Shown: piece after piece, positions 1-9,822 of the stretch | Layout: every line of letters starts with the position of its first letter | Numbering within the stretch: the first letter of the stretch is position 1 | Assembly: GCF_000280495.2 (NCBI RefSeq) | Contig: NZ_CP018016.1 | Coordinates: 1,240,001-1,304,000 of the forward strand | Length of the DNA stretch: 64,000 nt | Origin: Kosakonia radicincitans DSM 16656 | GTDB taxonomy: Bacteria > Pseudomonadota > Gammaproteobacteria > Enterobacterales > Enterobacteriaceae | Direction: 5' to 3' | Notes under the pieces: model-generated | Told to the model about the DNA's origin: nothing | The model's database searches: none | What the model saw: the letters and a program-made list of their open reading frames with translations, nothing else | Made by a program: the position numbers and the translations under genes

Positions 1-944
1 GCAGCATTCTCGGCATGAACCGGGTGATCCTGATCCAGGGCATGATCCGCATGTTTGTGCCCCTGGTGGCCGGTACTGTGGTCGCGGTGCTCGCCGGGCT
101 GCTGGTAGGAACATTATTTGGCTACACGCCGTATCACACCTTTTTCTTTATCATCGTGCCTATTATCGGCGGTGGGATTGGCGAAGGCATATTACCGCTG
201 TCACTGGCCTATTCCGCCATTCTTGGGCAAACCCCGGATGTTTATGTTGCCCAACTGGCACCCGCGGCAGTGGTGGGCAATATCTTTGCCATTATCTGCG
301 CTGGCGTGCTGGCGCGTATAGGAATGCGCCGTCCTTCCCTGACCGGTAACGGTATGCTGATCCGCAGTGATGAGGATAACCGCGTCTTCGCACAGACGCA
401 GGAGGCGCAGCATACCGATTTTCAACTTATGGGCGGCGGGCTGTTGATGATATGCGCCTTTTTTATCGTCGGCGGGTTATTTGAAAAACTGGTGCATATT
501 CCTGGTCCGGTGCTGATGATCCTGATTGCCGTACTGTGCAAGTACGCACAGGTGATCCCCAAATCCATGGAGCAGGGCGCGCACAGTTGCTATAAGTTTG
601 TTTCCGCAGCATTAGTCTGGCCGCTGATGATTGGTCTCGGCATGCTTTATGTGCCGCTGGAAAGCGTGGTCGCGGTATTCTCTGTCGGCTACGTTATTGT
701 GTGCGGCTCCATCGTCATTGCTATGGCGCTCAGCGGTTATTTCATTGCCACAAAGTTAAATATGTATCCGGTCGAGGCGGCGATCGTCACCAGCTGCCAT
801 AGTGGCCTCGGCGGTACGGGGGATGTGGCGATCCTCTCAGCATCCAACAGAATGGCATTGATGCCCTTCGCGCAAATCGCCACCCGCATTGGTGGTGCTT
901 CAACGGTCATTTTTGCCACCTTGTTATTAAGCTGGCTCGTCTGA
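1..944 (+). CDS. citS: Citrate/2-hydroxycarboxylate carrier (2HCT family), 5' truncated by window edge
   Basis: Inner-membrane symporter of the 2-hydroxycarboxylate transporter family (CitS-like), importing citrate or a related hydroxy-acid with cations. The reading frame is open to base 3, so the N-terminal part (about 130 residues if the family length of about 445 applies) lies outside the window. The visible part has many hydrophobic segments and both family re-entrant motifs: GGGIGEGILPLSLAYS and, near the C-terminus, CHSGLGGTGDVAILSASNRM. It converges on fliC. A malate or lactate specificity cannot be excluded from sequence alone. Confidence 0.88.
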   Translation, partial: SILGMNRVILIQGMIRMFVPLVAGTVVAVLAGLLVGTLFGYTPYHTFFFIIVPIIGGGIGEGILPLSLAYSAILGQTPDVYVAQLAPAAVVGNIFAIICAGVLARIGMRRPSLTGNGMLIRSDEDNRVFAQTQEAQHTDFQLMGGGLLMICAFFIVGGLFEKLVHIPGPVLMILIAVLCKYAQVIPKSMEQGAHSCYKFVSAALVWPLMIGLGMLYVPLESVVAVFSVGYVIVCGSIVIAMALSGYFIATKLNMYPVEAAIVTSCHSGLGGTGDVAILSASNRMALMPFAQIATRIGGASTVIFATLLLSWLV

Positions 945-1060
945 ACCACAGGCCCGCAGTCCGGCTGCGGGCGCATCGGATTACGACGATAACGCAAGTT
1001 TGAATTCGTTCTTCTCATCTAAGGGATCAGACGAAAAAGAAGAGTTGTAAGGAAAGGGCA

Positions 1061-1087
1061 AAAAAAAACCGCCCGGAGAGGGCGGTC
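1061..1087 (-). terminator. Rho-independent terminator of fliC
   Basis: Read on the minus strand, a 7-bp GC stem (ACCGCCC/GGGCGGT) is followed by a run of eight or more T. It lies about 25 bases after the fliC stop codon. Confidence 0.85.
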
Positions 1088-1112
1088 TTTGGCTTCGGCT
1101 GAAAAGCGCGAA

Positions 1113-2351
1113 TTAACGCAGCAGAGACAGGACGTTCTGCGGAACCTGGTTAGCCTGTGCCAGTACAGAAGTACCCGCAGACTGCAGAATGTTCGCACGG
1201 CTCATTTCAGAAACTTCAGAAGCGAAGTCAGCATCCAGGATACGTGAACGAGATTCAGACAGGTTGTTAACGGTGTTGTTCAGGTTGCTGATTACAGAAT
1301 CGAAACGGTTCTGTACCGCACCCAGACCGGAACGCAGTTCGTCAACCTGAGCCAGCGCTTCGTCGATTTTGGTCAGCGGATCTTCAGTTGCCTGAGCGGT
1401 AGAAACTGCTTTACCGGAATCAGTCACAACGCCAGCATCGTCAACGGTTGCAGCGGTCAGCGCGCCGTTAGCATCTTCAACATAGTAGTTGCCTTCGCCG
1501 TCAGTTTTCAGGGTACCGGTGATACCAGAAACGTCCGGAGCTTTGTCAAACATAACGGCGTCGCCAGCTACGCTGTTGCCCATGGTAACACCTGTTGCAG
1601 CAGTGCTAGCGGAGTCAAACGTTACAGCACCCGTTGCATCAGTCGTTGCGAGGAAGTAGTCGCTACCAGATTTAACGTAGATGTTACCGTCGTCACCCTC
1701 AACAACGTCATCAGCAGCTTTGCCAGCAGCGTCAGTATCCGTGATGGTGGATACATCGTATTTAGCACCGGTATCAACTTTAACGGTGGTCGCATCAGTC
1801 AGGGTGCTTGCGTCAACGCCGTTAGCGATGGTGAAGTCGTCCATACCCAGAGTAGAAGAGTCCATCTGGTTCAGCTGGATATCGATAGTCTGGCCGTCGT
1901 TAGAACCCACCTGGATAGACAGAGTCTGATCTTTGCTCAGTACTTTCACGCCGTTGAACTCAGTCTGTTCAGAGATACGGTTGATCTCGTCCAGACGTGC
2001 GTTGATTTCGTCCTGGATGGACTGACGGTCAGAATCAGAGTTGGTGCCGTTCTGCGCCTGTACAGACAGACGACGGATGTTCTGCAGGTTATCGTTGATT
2101 TCGTTCAGCGCGCCTTCAGTCGTCTGTGCGATAGAGATACCGTCGTTGGCGTTACGGGAAGCCTGGCTCAGACCGTTGATGTTCGCGGTGAAGCGGTTAG
2201 AAATTGCCTGACCTGCTGCATCGTCTTTCGCGCTGTTAATACGCAGACCAGAAGACAGACGCTCAATAGCGGTACCCAGAGAGCTCTGAGATTTATTCAG
2301 GTTGTTCTGTGCAACGAGGCTGAGGGCGTTAGTGTTAATAACCTGGGACAT
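1113..2351 (-). CDS. fliC: Flagellin FliC
   Basis: Filament subunit of 412 residues, exported by the flagellar type III apparatus and polymerised outside the cell. The N-terminal D0/D1 region ([17 protein letters not shown], then [19 protein letters not shown]) and the C-terminal D1/D0 region ending in NVLSLLR are typical of enterobacterial flagellins. Residues of roughly 180-330 form the hypervariable surface domain, here short, acidic and rich in Asp, Thr and Ala. Lysine is scarce there. A sigma-28 type promoter lies about 70 bp upstream and a terminator follows. fliA, which is next to fliC in E. coli, is not here. Confidence 0.97.
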   Translation of the reverse strand: MSQVINTNALSLVAQNNLNKSQSSLGTAIERLSSGLRINSAKDDAAGQAISNRFTANINGLSQASRNANDGISIAQTTEGALNEINDNLQNIRRLSVQAQNGTNSDSDRQSIQDEINARLDEINRISEQTEFNGVKVLSKDQTLSIQVGSNDGQTIDIQLNQMDSSTLGMDDFTIANGVDASTLTDATTVKVDTGAKYDVSTITDTDAAGKAADDVVEGDDGNIYVKSGSDYFLATTDATGAVTFDSASTAATGVTMGNSVAGDAVMFDKAPDVSGITGTLKTDGEGNYYVEDANGALTAATVDDAGVVTDSGKAVSTAQATEDPLTKIDEALAQVDELRSGLGAVQNRFDSVISNLNNTVNNLSESRSRILDADFASEVSEMSRANILQSAGTSVLAQANQVPQNVLSLLR

Positions 2352-2419
2352 GTTTATTCCTTAATACTCTATAGTTCACATGGATTATGGTTATGCGTAA
2401 GTTGTCTCGCATACTAAAT

Positions 2420-2446
2420 AAATCGGCCCTTCAAAAAAGGACTGAA
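2420..2446 (-). promoter_or_regulatory. Putative sigma-28 (FliA) promoter of fliC
   Basis: On the minus strand a -35-like TTCAGTCC is followed after 11 bases by GCCGATTT, close to the consensus TAAAGTTT-N11-GCCGATAA. It is oriented towards fliC. The -10 part matches well and the -35 part only moderately. Confidence 0.65.
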
Positions 2447-2656
2447 ATTTTTTGCTGCGGAAAGATTTGTTGAATAGCTGAAGGGAATTTCAGGAAACAA
2501 TGACTTAGCTATTTTTTAGCTGCTATTTCAGCCGATTCTGATATTGAAGATATGAATTGCGCGCACAACTGACGTTATATTCCCTTATCGATTTAGCGAA
2601 TTTTCTCTGTAGCGCTGAGTTTTTTCTTTCTTCTATATAGTTCCTTTATTAAATAT

Positions 2657-2683
2657 TCATCTTTTTATTTCCCAGGCCGATTG
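2657..2683 (+). promoter_or_regulatory. Putative sigma-28 promoter of fliDST
   Basis: TCATCTTT followed after 11 bases by GCCGATTG, about 48 bases before the fliD start. It fits the late-class flagellar promoter layout and mirrors the fliC promoter in the same AT-rich divergent region (2352-2730). I recognise nothing else in that region. Confidence 0.6.
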
Positions 2684-2730
2684 GTTAATAGAATTCACTC
2701 AACAAAATGACCTTTCCGACCGGAGACGAA

Positions 2731-4206
2731 ATGGGAATATCATCATTAGGTGTAGGTACTGGCGGGATCGATACGGCATCAATGCTGGAACAGCTGAAGG
2801 CCGGTGAGCAATCGCGTTTAACACCCTATACCAAACTACAGAACAGCTATAAGTCGCAGATTTCAGCATGGGGTAAGATCTCCAGCCTGCTGTCGAATCT
2901 GCAAAAAAGCGTTACCACCATGGGTTCTGATGCTTTTAATAAAATGAACGTCAGCGCCAATGAAGCCTTTACTGCCGTTGCTGGCAGCGGCGCGCAGGCG
3001 GACAGCCATTCGGTGACCATTTCACAGCTCGCGACGGCACATAAACTGAAAACCCAGCCGGAAGCCAGCGCAGATGACATGCTGGGCGAAACCACCGGCG
3101 GCAGCCGTACAGTGACGATCACGCAGAATGACGGCAAGACCATGGAAGTGGAGCTGGCGGATGATGAAACCTCACTGAACCAGATTGCGAAAGCGATCAA
3201 TAAAGAGAAGGGTGATGTTACCGCTTCCGTACAGCGTACCGATGATGGCTATCAGCTGGTACTGAGTTCGAAAAAGACCGGCTCCGATGGCGAAATGACC
3301 GTCAGTGTTGATGGTGATAATACGCTGGCGGGTGTGCTGAACACCTCCGGCGGCGGCCAGCATATTAATGATGACGGCTCCGTGGCTGCCGATGGCGGCG
3401 CAAACGACAATATGATCGCCGTTTCCGATGCCCAGGACGCCAAACTGCGCGTCGATGGTTCTGACTATACGCGCTCCAGCAACAACATCAGCGACATCAT
3501 TGACGGCGTGACGCTGAATCTGAAAAAAGTGTCGGAAAACGGCGAAGCTGAGCAGTTGACGCTGACCTCGGATACCTCGGCCATCAAAACCAGCCTTCAG
3601 GATTTTGTTAAGCAATACAATGCGCTGCTTACCGAGACTACCGCAGACAGCAAATATGTCGCGGCGGATACCTCCAGCCTGGGCGATGAAGAAGTGGCAA
3701 CGCAAAACTCCGGCAGCGGCTCGCTGGTGGGGGATTCCACGCTGCGCAGCCTGGTCAGCCAGGTGCGCTCCACCGTCAATGGCGTCTACGGCGATGCCGG
3801 GGCAGATTACGGCTCGCTGGCGGATTTAGGCATCAAGATTGATTCGGCAACCGGCCAGATGACGCTGGATGAAGACACGCTGGATGAAGCGATTGCCGAT
3901 AATCCGGAACAAATCAGCCTGATGTTCTCCGGCCGTGGCGACAGCGAAGGGCTCTCTTCGGCGCTGGGCTCCATCATCACCAGCTACGTTGGCGATTCGA
4001 AGACCAAAACGGACGGTTTGATTAAAACCACCACCGACAGCCTGGAATCGCAAACTAAAATTGCGCAAACCCAGATCGACAAGACGCAGAAGCTGATTGA
4101 CGCACAGGTCGAACGTTACCGTGTGCAGTTCCAGAACCTCGACACCATGATGTCGAATCTGAACAACATGAGCAGTCAGTTAACGTCATTGCTTTCAACC
4201 CTCTAA
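2731..4206 (+). CDS. fliD: Flagellar filament cap protein FliD (HAP2)
   Basis: 491-residue cap protein that sits at the filament tip and helps flagellin fold into the growing filament. The N-terminus (MGISSLGVGTGGIDTASML) and the C-terminal coiled coil (around QTQIDKTQKLIDAQVERYR, ending SSQLTSLLSTL) are typical. I chose the ATG at 2731 because GGAGACGA sits just before it and the family begins at this methionine; an in-frame ATG at 2707 lacks this. It is the first gene of fliD-fliS-fliT. Confidence 0.95.
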   Translation: MGISSLGVGTGGIDTASMLEQLKAGEQSRLTPYTKLQNSYKSQISAWGKISSLLSNLQKSVTTMGSDAFNKMNVSANEAFTAVAGSGAQADSHSVTISQLATAHKLKTQPEASADDMLGETTGGSRTVTITQNDGKTMEVELADDETSLNQIAKAINKEKGDVTASVQRTDDGYQLVLSSKKTGSDGEMTVSVDGDNTLAGVLNTSGGGQHINDDGSVAADGGANDNMIAVSDAQDAKLRVDGSDYTRSSNNISDIIDGVTLNLKKVSENGEAEQLTLTSDTSAIKTSLQDFVKQYNALLTETTADSKYVAADTSSLGDEEVATQNSGSGSLVGDSTLRSLVSQVRSTVNGVYGDAGADYGSLADLGIKIDSATGQMTLDEDTLDEAIADNPEQISLMFSGRGDSEGLSSALGSIITSYVGDSKTKTDGLIKTTTDSLESQTKIAQTQIDKTQKLIDAQVERYRVQFQNLDTMMSNLNNMSSQLTSLLSTL

Positions 4207-4254
4207 TTTTTCATTGCGCAGGCCCGCCGCGGCCTGCCAACAGGAGTGACAAAC

Positions 4255-4662
4255 ATGTATGCAGCACAGGGGAGCCAGGCGTATGCGCAGGTGGGTCTTC
4301 AAAGTAAGCTCTCTGGCGCCACGCCGCACCAGTTAATTTCCATGTTGTTCGACGGCGCGCACAGCGCGATTCTGCAAGCCAATATCTATTTTGAGAATGG
4401 CAACGTTGCCCAGCGTGGCAAGATGATCTCTAAGGCGATCAATATTATTGATAATGGTTTGCGCGCTGCGCTCGATCACGAAAAGGGCGTACACATTGCC
4501 GCAGAACTGGAGCAAATGTACGAATATATGTCGCGGACATTATTAGAGGCGAATCTGCGTAACGAGCCGGAGAAATTAAAGCACATCGATGCGCTGTTAA
4601 TGAAACTGGCCATGACATGGAAAGAGATCGAACCAACACAACGTCGGGTGAATTATGGGTGA
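4255..4662 (+). CDS. fliS: Flagellin export chaperone FliS
   Basis: 135-residue cytoplasmic chaperone that binds the flagellin C-terminus and prevents early polymerisation. It starts MYAAQGSQAYAQVGLQSKL, like other FliS proteins, with AGGAG a few bases upstream. A GTG at 4246 is in frame but lies inside the Shine-Dalgarno sequence and is an unlikely start. It is followed by fliT with an 8-base overlap, suggesting translational coupling. Confidence 0.95.
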   Translation: MYAAQGSQAYAQVGLQSKLSGATPHQLISMLFDGAHSAILQANIYFENGNVAQRGKMISKAINIIDNGLRAALDHEKGVHIAAELEQMYEYMSRTLLEANLRNEPEKLKHIDALLMKLAMTWKEIEPTQRRVNYG

Positions 4663-4993
4663 GGTGCTGCCAAAAATTATCGTTGAATTATACGAGATGA
4701 ATTTAACGCTGCTGGATATGGCAGCGAAAGAAGAATGGGACCTGCTTGCCGAAATGGCCGCTGGCTATATGCTGAAAAAGCAGGACATTATGGAAGTCAG
4801 CGCCGATGATCTATCTGTTGCGGAAAGAGAAAACCTGAAAATGGTATTAAAGCAGATGGTCGAAAACGAGGGTGAAATAACCCGGAAATTGCAGGCGCGC
4901 CTTCATGTTCTGAAACAGAATCTGTCCTCAATACATCGTGGAACCACGCTCAGTAAGCTTTACTCCCGTCAGCAAACCTCTTCAATACATTAA
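4655..4993 (+). CDS. fliT: Flagellar chaperone/regulator FliT
   Basis: 112-residue helical protein. In the family it chaperones FliD and, when free, binds FlhD4C2 to damp class II transcription. The length, the position after fliS and the helical composition (LLAEMAAGYMLKKQDIMEV) support the call. Because this cluster carries its own flhDC, a local feedback loop is possible; this is inference. Confidence 0.88.
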   Translation: MGEVLPKIIVELYEMNLTLLDMAAKEEWDLLAEMAAGYMLKKQDIMEVSADDLSVAERENLKMVLKQMVENEGEITRKLQARLHVLKQNLSSIHRGTTLSKLYSRQQTSSIH

Positions 4994-4997
4994 ACAA

Positions 4998-5040
4998 ATA
5001 AGGCCATCAGTAATTAACTTACTGATGGCCTTATTCTTTT
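4998..5040. terminator. Bidirectional terminator between fliT and flhE
   Basis: A long perfect stem (AAGGCCATCAGTAA/TTACTGATGGCCTT, 5-base loop) followed by a T-rich run on the plus strand and preceded by A-rich sequence. It can serve the convergent fliDST and flhBAE transcripts. Confidence 0.85.
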
Positions 5041-5041
5041 T

Positions 5042-5446
5042 TTAGCGGTAGTTAACGATTAACTGTTGGTTGACCACATTCAGGGCGGGTCGTAACGGGC
5101 CGCGCTTATTCACTGTGTAAATAAAGCGAAATTCACCCGTTGCGGAGAGCGGAAAAGTGATGCTGCGTTGCCCGGCCAGGGAAGGCAGCCGTAAGCAGCG
5201 ATCGCGACGGCACAGCTTGATTTCCAGCCCTGGCGGCGGCGCCAGCAGCGTAATACGCCATGAAACACGGGTAACCTTTGCCGACGCCGGGATCGCAGAA
5301 GGCGAGCTTAACGCTCGCCCGCGTACGATCTGCTTGCCGGTGCGGGTGCTACCACCCGCTGCCGTATCGCTCCAGGAACCGCTGGAAGGTGCGGCATTCG
5401 CTGGCAATACCAGCGCCATGCCCAAAATAGCAGCGGCAGGTATCAT
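5042..5446 (-). CDS. flhE: Flagellar protein FlhE
   Basis: 134-residue periplasmic protein with a signal peptide (hydrophobic stretch ending in PANA-AP). In enterobacteria FlhE is encoded after flhA and has been linked to proton-leak control of the export apparatus and proper rod assembly. Its start overlaps the flhA stop by 4 bases. Two Cys (in LCRRDRC) could form a disulfide. Confidence 0.88.
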   Translation of the reverse strand: MIPAAAILGMALVLPANAAPSSGSWSDTAAGGSTRTGKQIVRGRALSSPSAIPASAKVTRVSWRITLLAPPPGLEIKLCRRDRCLRLPSLAGQRSITFPLSATGEFRFIYTVNKRGPLRPALNVVNQQLIVNYR

Positions 5447-7542
5447 GAATGTGTACCGATTACGGTGGTCATTTGCACCGTTTTGTTGCTGCTGATTTCC
5501 AGCGTTGACATGACTGCCAGCTGCGGGAAGGCGCGGCGCAGGAAGCGTGAAACCATCAGGCGCAGCCCCGGATTCACCAGCAGTACCGGCGAAATGCCCA
5601 GCGCTTGCTGGTCGGTGATGGCGCGTTCGGCCTGCTTCATCAGATTTTCGGCAATACCCGGTTCGATCGCGCTGCCGTTCTGGCGAGCCTGAATCAACAG
5701 TTTTTCCAGCGTGGTATCCAGACCAATCACCTTGATGTCGTTATCCGTGCGGAACCACTGCGCCGTAATGGCGCGGCCCAAACGGATGCGCACCTGCGCG
5801 GTCAGTTCGTCCGGATCGTTTTGTAGCGGAACATGTTCGGCCAGCGTATCGATAATGGTGCGCATATCGCGGATAGAGACGCGCTCGGCCAGCAGATTCT
5901 GCAACACTTTGTGGAACAGCGTCAGGGAGATCACGCCAGGGATCAGATCTTCAACCAGCTTCGGCATCTCTTTATTAATGCGCTCCAGCAGTTGCTGTGT
6001 CTCCTGGCGGCTGAACAACTCTTCCGTATTCAGCGAGATCACGTGGTTAAGATGCGTGGCGATAACGGAACCCGGATCGACCACGGTATACCCCTGAATC
6101 TGCGCCTGCTCGCGGAAGACTTCGTCGATCCAGCACGCTGGCAGACCAAACGCCGGATCTTCGCACGGCGTACCCGGCAATTCACCTTCGGCGTAGCCAG
6201 GGTTAATCGCCATCCAGCGTTCCGGTTCGATCTCGCCGCGGCCAATCTCAACGCCTTTCAGCAGAATACGGTACTCGCCTGGCGCCAGATCGAGGTTGTC
6301 GCGAATATGGATCGGCGGCGGCAGGAAGCCCATATCCTGGGCAAATTTCTTACGGATACCGCGCACGCGGATCAGCAACTGACCATCCTGCGCGCTGTCC
6401 ACCAGTGGGATCAGGCGATAGCCGACTTCCAGCCCCAGCACATCTTCCATTTCCACATCGGCCCATGAGGCTTCTGCAGAGGCCTGATCGTTGGCAGCCT
6501 GCGCGGCTTTATCATTATCTTCACGCGTGACGTTACGGGCAGGCGCTTGCATCTGACGACCGCGCATCCACCATGCCAGCCCCAGCAGAACGGCGGTAAA
6601 CAGCAGGAAGACGACGTTCGGCATCCCCGGGATAAGCCCCAGCAGACCAATCACCCCAGCGGAAAGCAGCATCACTTTCGGGTTGTTAAACAACTGTCCG
6701 ACCATCTGCTCGCCGATATCCTGCTCGTTGGACACGCGGGTAACAATAACGCCTGCGGCGGTAGAGATAATCAGCGCCGGGATCTGGGCAACAAGGCCGT
6801 CACCGATAGTCAACAGAGTGTAGGTTTCACCGGCTTCGCCGACGCTAAGCCCATGCTGAAGCACACCGATGGCCAGCCCGCCGATGACGTTAATCGCCAT
6901 AATCAGCAGCCCGGCGATGGCATCCCCGCGCACGAATTTACTGGCACCGTCCATTGAACCGTAGAAATCGGACTCCTGCGTCACTTCATTACGACGGCGT
7001 TTCGCTTCGGCTTCACCAATCAGCCCGGCGTTAAGATCGGCATCAATCGCCATCTGTTTGCCCGGCATGCCATCCAGCACAAAGCGCGCGCCCACTTCGG
7101 CGATACGCCCGGCACCTTTGGTGATCACCATAAAGTTAATGATGATCAGAATGGCGAAGACCACGATACCGATGGCAAAGTTACCGCCCACCAGGAAGTG
7201 GCCGAACGCTTCCACCACGCGCCCGGCAGCGGCAGCGCCGGTGTGTCCTTCCATCAAAATGATACGCGTAGAGGCGATGTTCAGCGCCAGGCGTAGCAGA
7301 GTGGAGAACAGCAACACGGTAGGAAACGCAGAAAATTCGAGGGTTTTCTGCGTAAACATCGCCACCAACAAAATCATCAGTGACAGCACGATATTGAAGG
7401 TAAACAGCGTATCCAGCAGGAATGCCGGCAGCGGCAGTACCATCATCGCCAGAATCAGCATGATCAGTACCGGACCAGCCAGAATTTGCCACTGTGTCTC
7501 TTTAAATGCGGGTAAACGTAATTTACTGGCGATACTGGCCAT
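5443..7542 (-). CDS. flhA: Flagellar type III export gate component FlhA
   Basis: 699-residue inner-membrane export gate protein. The N-terminal half has about eight membrane segments and the conserved block GMPGKQMAIDADLNAGLIGE. The C-terminal half is the soluble ring domain that receives chaperone-substrate complexes. Size matches E. coli FlhA (692). The start overlaps the flhB stop by one base. The acidic linker around residues 340-360 is the most divergent part. Confidence 0.97.
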   Translation of the reverse strand: MASIASKLRLPAFKETQWQILAGPVLIMLILAMMVLPLPAFLLDTLFTFNIVLSLMILLVAMFTQKTLEFSAFPTVLLFSTLLRLALNIASTRIILMEGHTGAAAAGRVVEAFGHFLVGGNFAIGIVVFAILIIINFMVITKGAGRIAEVGARFVLDGMPGKQMAIDADLNAGLIGEAEAKRRRNEVTQESDFYGSMDGASKFVRGDAIAGLLIMAINVIGGLAIGVLQHGLSVGEAGETYTLLTIGDGLVAQIPALIISTAAGVIVTRVSNEQDIGEQMVGQLFNNPKVMLLSAGVIGLLGLIPGMPNVVFLLFTAVLLGLAWWMRGRQMQAPARNVTREDNDKAAQAANDQASAEASWADVEMEDVLGLEVGYRLIPLVDSAQDGQLLIRVRGIRKKFAQDMGFLPPPIHIRDNLDLAPGEYRILLKGVEIGRGEIEPERWMAINPGYAEGELPGTPCEDPAFGLPACWIDEVFREQAQIQGYTVVDPGSVIATHLNHVISLNTEELFSRQETQQLLERINKEMPKLVEDLIPGVISLTLFHKVLQNLLAERVSIRDMRTIIDTLAEHVPLQNDPDELTAQVRIRLGRAITAQWFRTDNDIKVIGLDTTLEKLLIQARQNGSAIEPGIAENLMKQAERAITDQQALGISPVLLVNPGLRLMVSRFLRRAFPQLAVMSTLEISSNKTVQMTTVIGTHS

Positions 7543-8684
7543 TAGTTTCTCTCATTTGCAAAATCCATCGACTCAGGAACCGGAAGATCCCTGGGCTGTA
7601 CAGGCGGAACTCCGCCAGAGGTGCGCCACCGCCGCAGGCCGTAGACCCAGGCGAGAACTTCTGCAACAGCGCTATAAAGCTCGCCGGGGATCTGTTCGCC
7701 AATCTCACAGTGGCGATACAGAGCGCGGGCAAGCGGCGGCGCTTCAAGCATCGGAATGCGATGTGCAGCGCCCAGTTCACGAATTTTTAGTGCAACTTCG
7801 CCCGCGCCTTTCGCCAGTACCGTTGGCGCACTCATCCCGCCTTCTTTGTAAGAGAGCGCGACGGAGTAGTGCGTCGGGTTGTTAACGATGACATCGGCTT
7901 TCGGTACGTCCGTCATCATGCGATTACGGGCGGCTGCGCGTTGCATCTGCTTAATGCGCCCCTTAACGTGCGGGTCGCCTTCCTGCTGTTTGAACTCGTC
8001 GCGGATCTCCTGACGGCTCATACGCAGTTTTTTCAGGTTGCTGGTGATCTGGTAAAACACGTCGTAACCCATTACCGGCAGCAGGAAGAAAATCACCATC
8101 AGCAGGCAGTCAAAAATCATGCCGATGGCGCCGCTCACTGCGGTCGGGAATGAGGCGTTAACCAGTTGAATAAAGTGCGGTCGGTTGTTGTAGACGTACA
8201 ACGCAAACCCGCAACCGGCCAGCGCAACTTTCAGGCAACCTTTCAACATCTCTGACAGCACCTGCGCCGAGAACATGCGTTGCAGCCCTTTCATCGGCGA
8301 CATGCGCGCCAGGTCCACTTTCAGCGACTTGCCGCTGAAGTTCACGCCGCCCAGCAGCATGGGAGAGAGCAGCCCGGTGATGAATAACCCCAGCAAAATT
8401 GGCAGCAGCCCGCTGGCCATCATCGAGAACAGGTAACTGGCCTGCTGAAGCATGGAACGGGGATCCGTCACCGGTAGCCTGTTCAGCATCAGTCCGCTAT
8501 GCAGGATCTGCATCAGGTTATGGGCAAAATGTTGCCCCCCGGATAACAACAGCGCCCACCCGGCCAGCAACATCAGCAGCGAACTCAGCTCTTTCGAACG
8601 CGGAATTTGCCCCTCTTCACGCGCTTTTTGTCGTCGGTGGGGTGTGGGTTCTTCTGTTTTTTCTACATCACTTTCTTCGGACAT
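7542..8684 (-). CDS. flhB: Flagellar export switch protein FlhB
   Basis: 380-residue membrane protein controlling the substrate switch from hook to filament proteins. It has four hydrophobic segments and the self-cleavage motif NPTH (in VIVNNPTHYSVAL) at about residue 270. The N-terminus MSEESDVEKTEEPTPHR is typical. It precedes flhA with a one-base overlap. Confidence 0.97.
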   Translation of the reverse strand: MSEESDVEKTEEPTPHRRQKAREEGQIPRSKELSSLLMLLAGWALLLSGGQHFAHNLMQILHSGLMLNRLPVTDPRSMLQQASYLFSMMASGLLPILLGLFITGLLSPMLLGGVNFSGKSLKVDLARMSPMKGLQRMFSAQVLSEMLKGCLKVALAGCGFALYVYNNRPHFIQLVNASFPTAVSGAIGMIFDCLLMVIFFLLPVMGYDVFYQITSNLKKLRMSRQEIRDEFKQQEGDPHVKGRIKQMQRAAARNRMMTDVPKADVIVNNPTHYSVALSYKEGGMSAPTVLAKGAGEVALKIRELGAAHRIPMLEAPPLARALYRHCEIGEQIPGELYSAVAEVLAWVYGLRRWRTSGGVPPVQPRDLPVPESMDFANERN

Positions 8685-8738
8685 ATTCTCTGCCGCTGGC
8701 CTCCCGTTAGTGCCTCATCCCGGTGGGTGAGGCGGTCA

Positions 8739-9380
8739 TCAGAAACCCAGGCTATCGAGCAGATCATCGACCTGATCCTGGCTGGCGACGACGCCGGTTT
8801 TGTTCTGGTCGATTTGCGGGCCGTTCATCAGCGTCGTATCAACCTCTTTCAGACCGCTGACGTCCTCCGGCAGGTACTCCAGCAGCACCAGAATCAGCTC
8901 TTTTTCGACGCTTTCGATAAGCGACATCATGCCGCGAATTACCTGGCCGGTAAGATCCTGGAAATCCTGCGCCATCATGATTTCCATCAGTTGGTTGTTG
9001 GTATTGCGTGCAAGGTCCGGCGTTCTGGCGAGGAAGCTGCGGGTGTCCGCCACCAGTTCGCGTGCATCGGCTAATTCCACCGGCGCGGCAAACCAGCCGT
9101 CCCAGCGAGCAGTCAGTTGCTCCGCGCGTTCGCCCAGTTCGTCCTGTAAAGGACGTGCCTGTTCGACGCTGGTCAGTACGCGCTCGGCGGCCTCGGCGGT
9201 TTTACCGACGACATAGTCCAGACGTTCGCGTGCATCCGGGATAGCTTCTGCCGCTTCGGCAATGGTGCGATCTAGCCCAAGATCAACCAGGCTGTCGCGT
9301 AACAAACGGGCCAGGTGGCCAACGCGCGAAAAGAGATTTTTAAAATCATCTGTCGATTGTGTTTGTGCCATCTTGTCCAT
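8739..9380 (-). CDS. cheZ: Chemotaxis phosphatase CheZ
   Basis: 213 residues. CheZ dephosphorylates CheY-P. The helical hairpin contains the catalytic-region sequence [15 protein letters not shown], with the active Gln in QDLTGQ. The C-terminal CheY-binding peptide [17 protein letters not shown] matches E. coli. It lies 3 bases after cheY. The 54-bp gap to flhB holds a small hairpin (stem GCCTCA/TGAGGC). Confidence 0.96.
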   Translation of the reverse strand: MDKMAQTQSTDDFKNLFSRVGHLARLLRDSLVDLGLDRTIAEAAEAIPDARERLDYVVGKTAEAAERVLTSVEQARPLQDELGERAEQLTARWDGWFAAPVELADARELVADTRSFLARTPDLARNTNNQLMEIMMAQDFQDLTGQVIRGMMSLIESVEKELILVLLEYLPEDVSGLKEVDTTLMNGPQIDQNKTGVVASQDQVDDLLDSLGF

Positions 9381-9383
9381 CGA

Positions 9384-9773
9384 TTACCACCCAAGCTTTT
9401 CAAAAATTTTGTTGAGCTTCTCTTCCAGCGTCGCCGCCGTGAAAGGTTTCACGACATAACCGCTGGCGCCCGCCTGGGCGGCGGCAATAATGTTTTCTTT
9501 CTTGGCTTCAGCGGTGACCATCAACACGGGCATTTTGCTGAAAGCGGCATCGTTACGAATTTCCGTCAGCAGCTGTAAGCCATCCATGTTGGGCATATTC
9601 CAGTCGCTGATGACGAAATCGAAGGTGGCGGCGCGCAGTTTGTTCATTGCATCCAGGCCATCTTCTGCCTCTTCGACATTATTGAACCCTAAATCTTTCA
9701 ACAGGTTGCGAACAATACGGCGCATCGTGGAGAAATCATCGACCACTAAAAAGCGCAAGTTGGTATCTGCCAT
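9384..9773 (-). CDS. cheY: Chemotaxis response regulator CheY
   Basis: 129-residue single receiver domain that, when phosphorylated, binds FliM and promotes clockwise rotation. The phosphorylation Asp in SDWNMPN, the acidic pocket in VVDDFST, the Thr in MVTAEA and the Lys in VVKPFTA are all present. It lies between cheB and cheZ as in E. coli. The cognate kinase CheA is not encoded in the window. Confidence 0.98.
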   Translation of the reverse strand: MADTNLRFLVVDDFSTMRRIVRNLLKDLGFNNVEEAEDGLDAMNKLRAATFDFVISDWNMPNMDGLQLLTEIRNDAAFSKMPVLMVTAEAKKENIIAAAQAGASGYVVKPFTAATLEEKLNKIFEKLGW

Positions 9774-9822
9774 AATTTTTTATTTCCAGGTTAAGTCATT
9801 GAACGGTGAGAGAAACCAGGGC

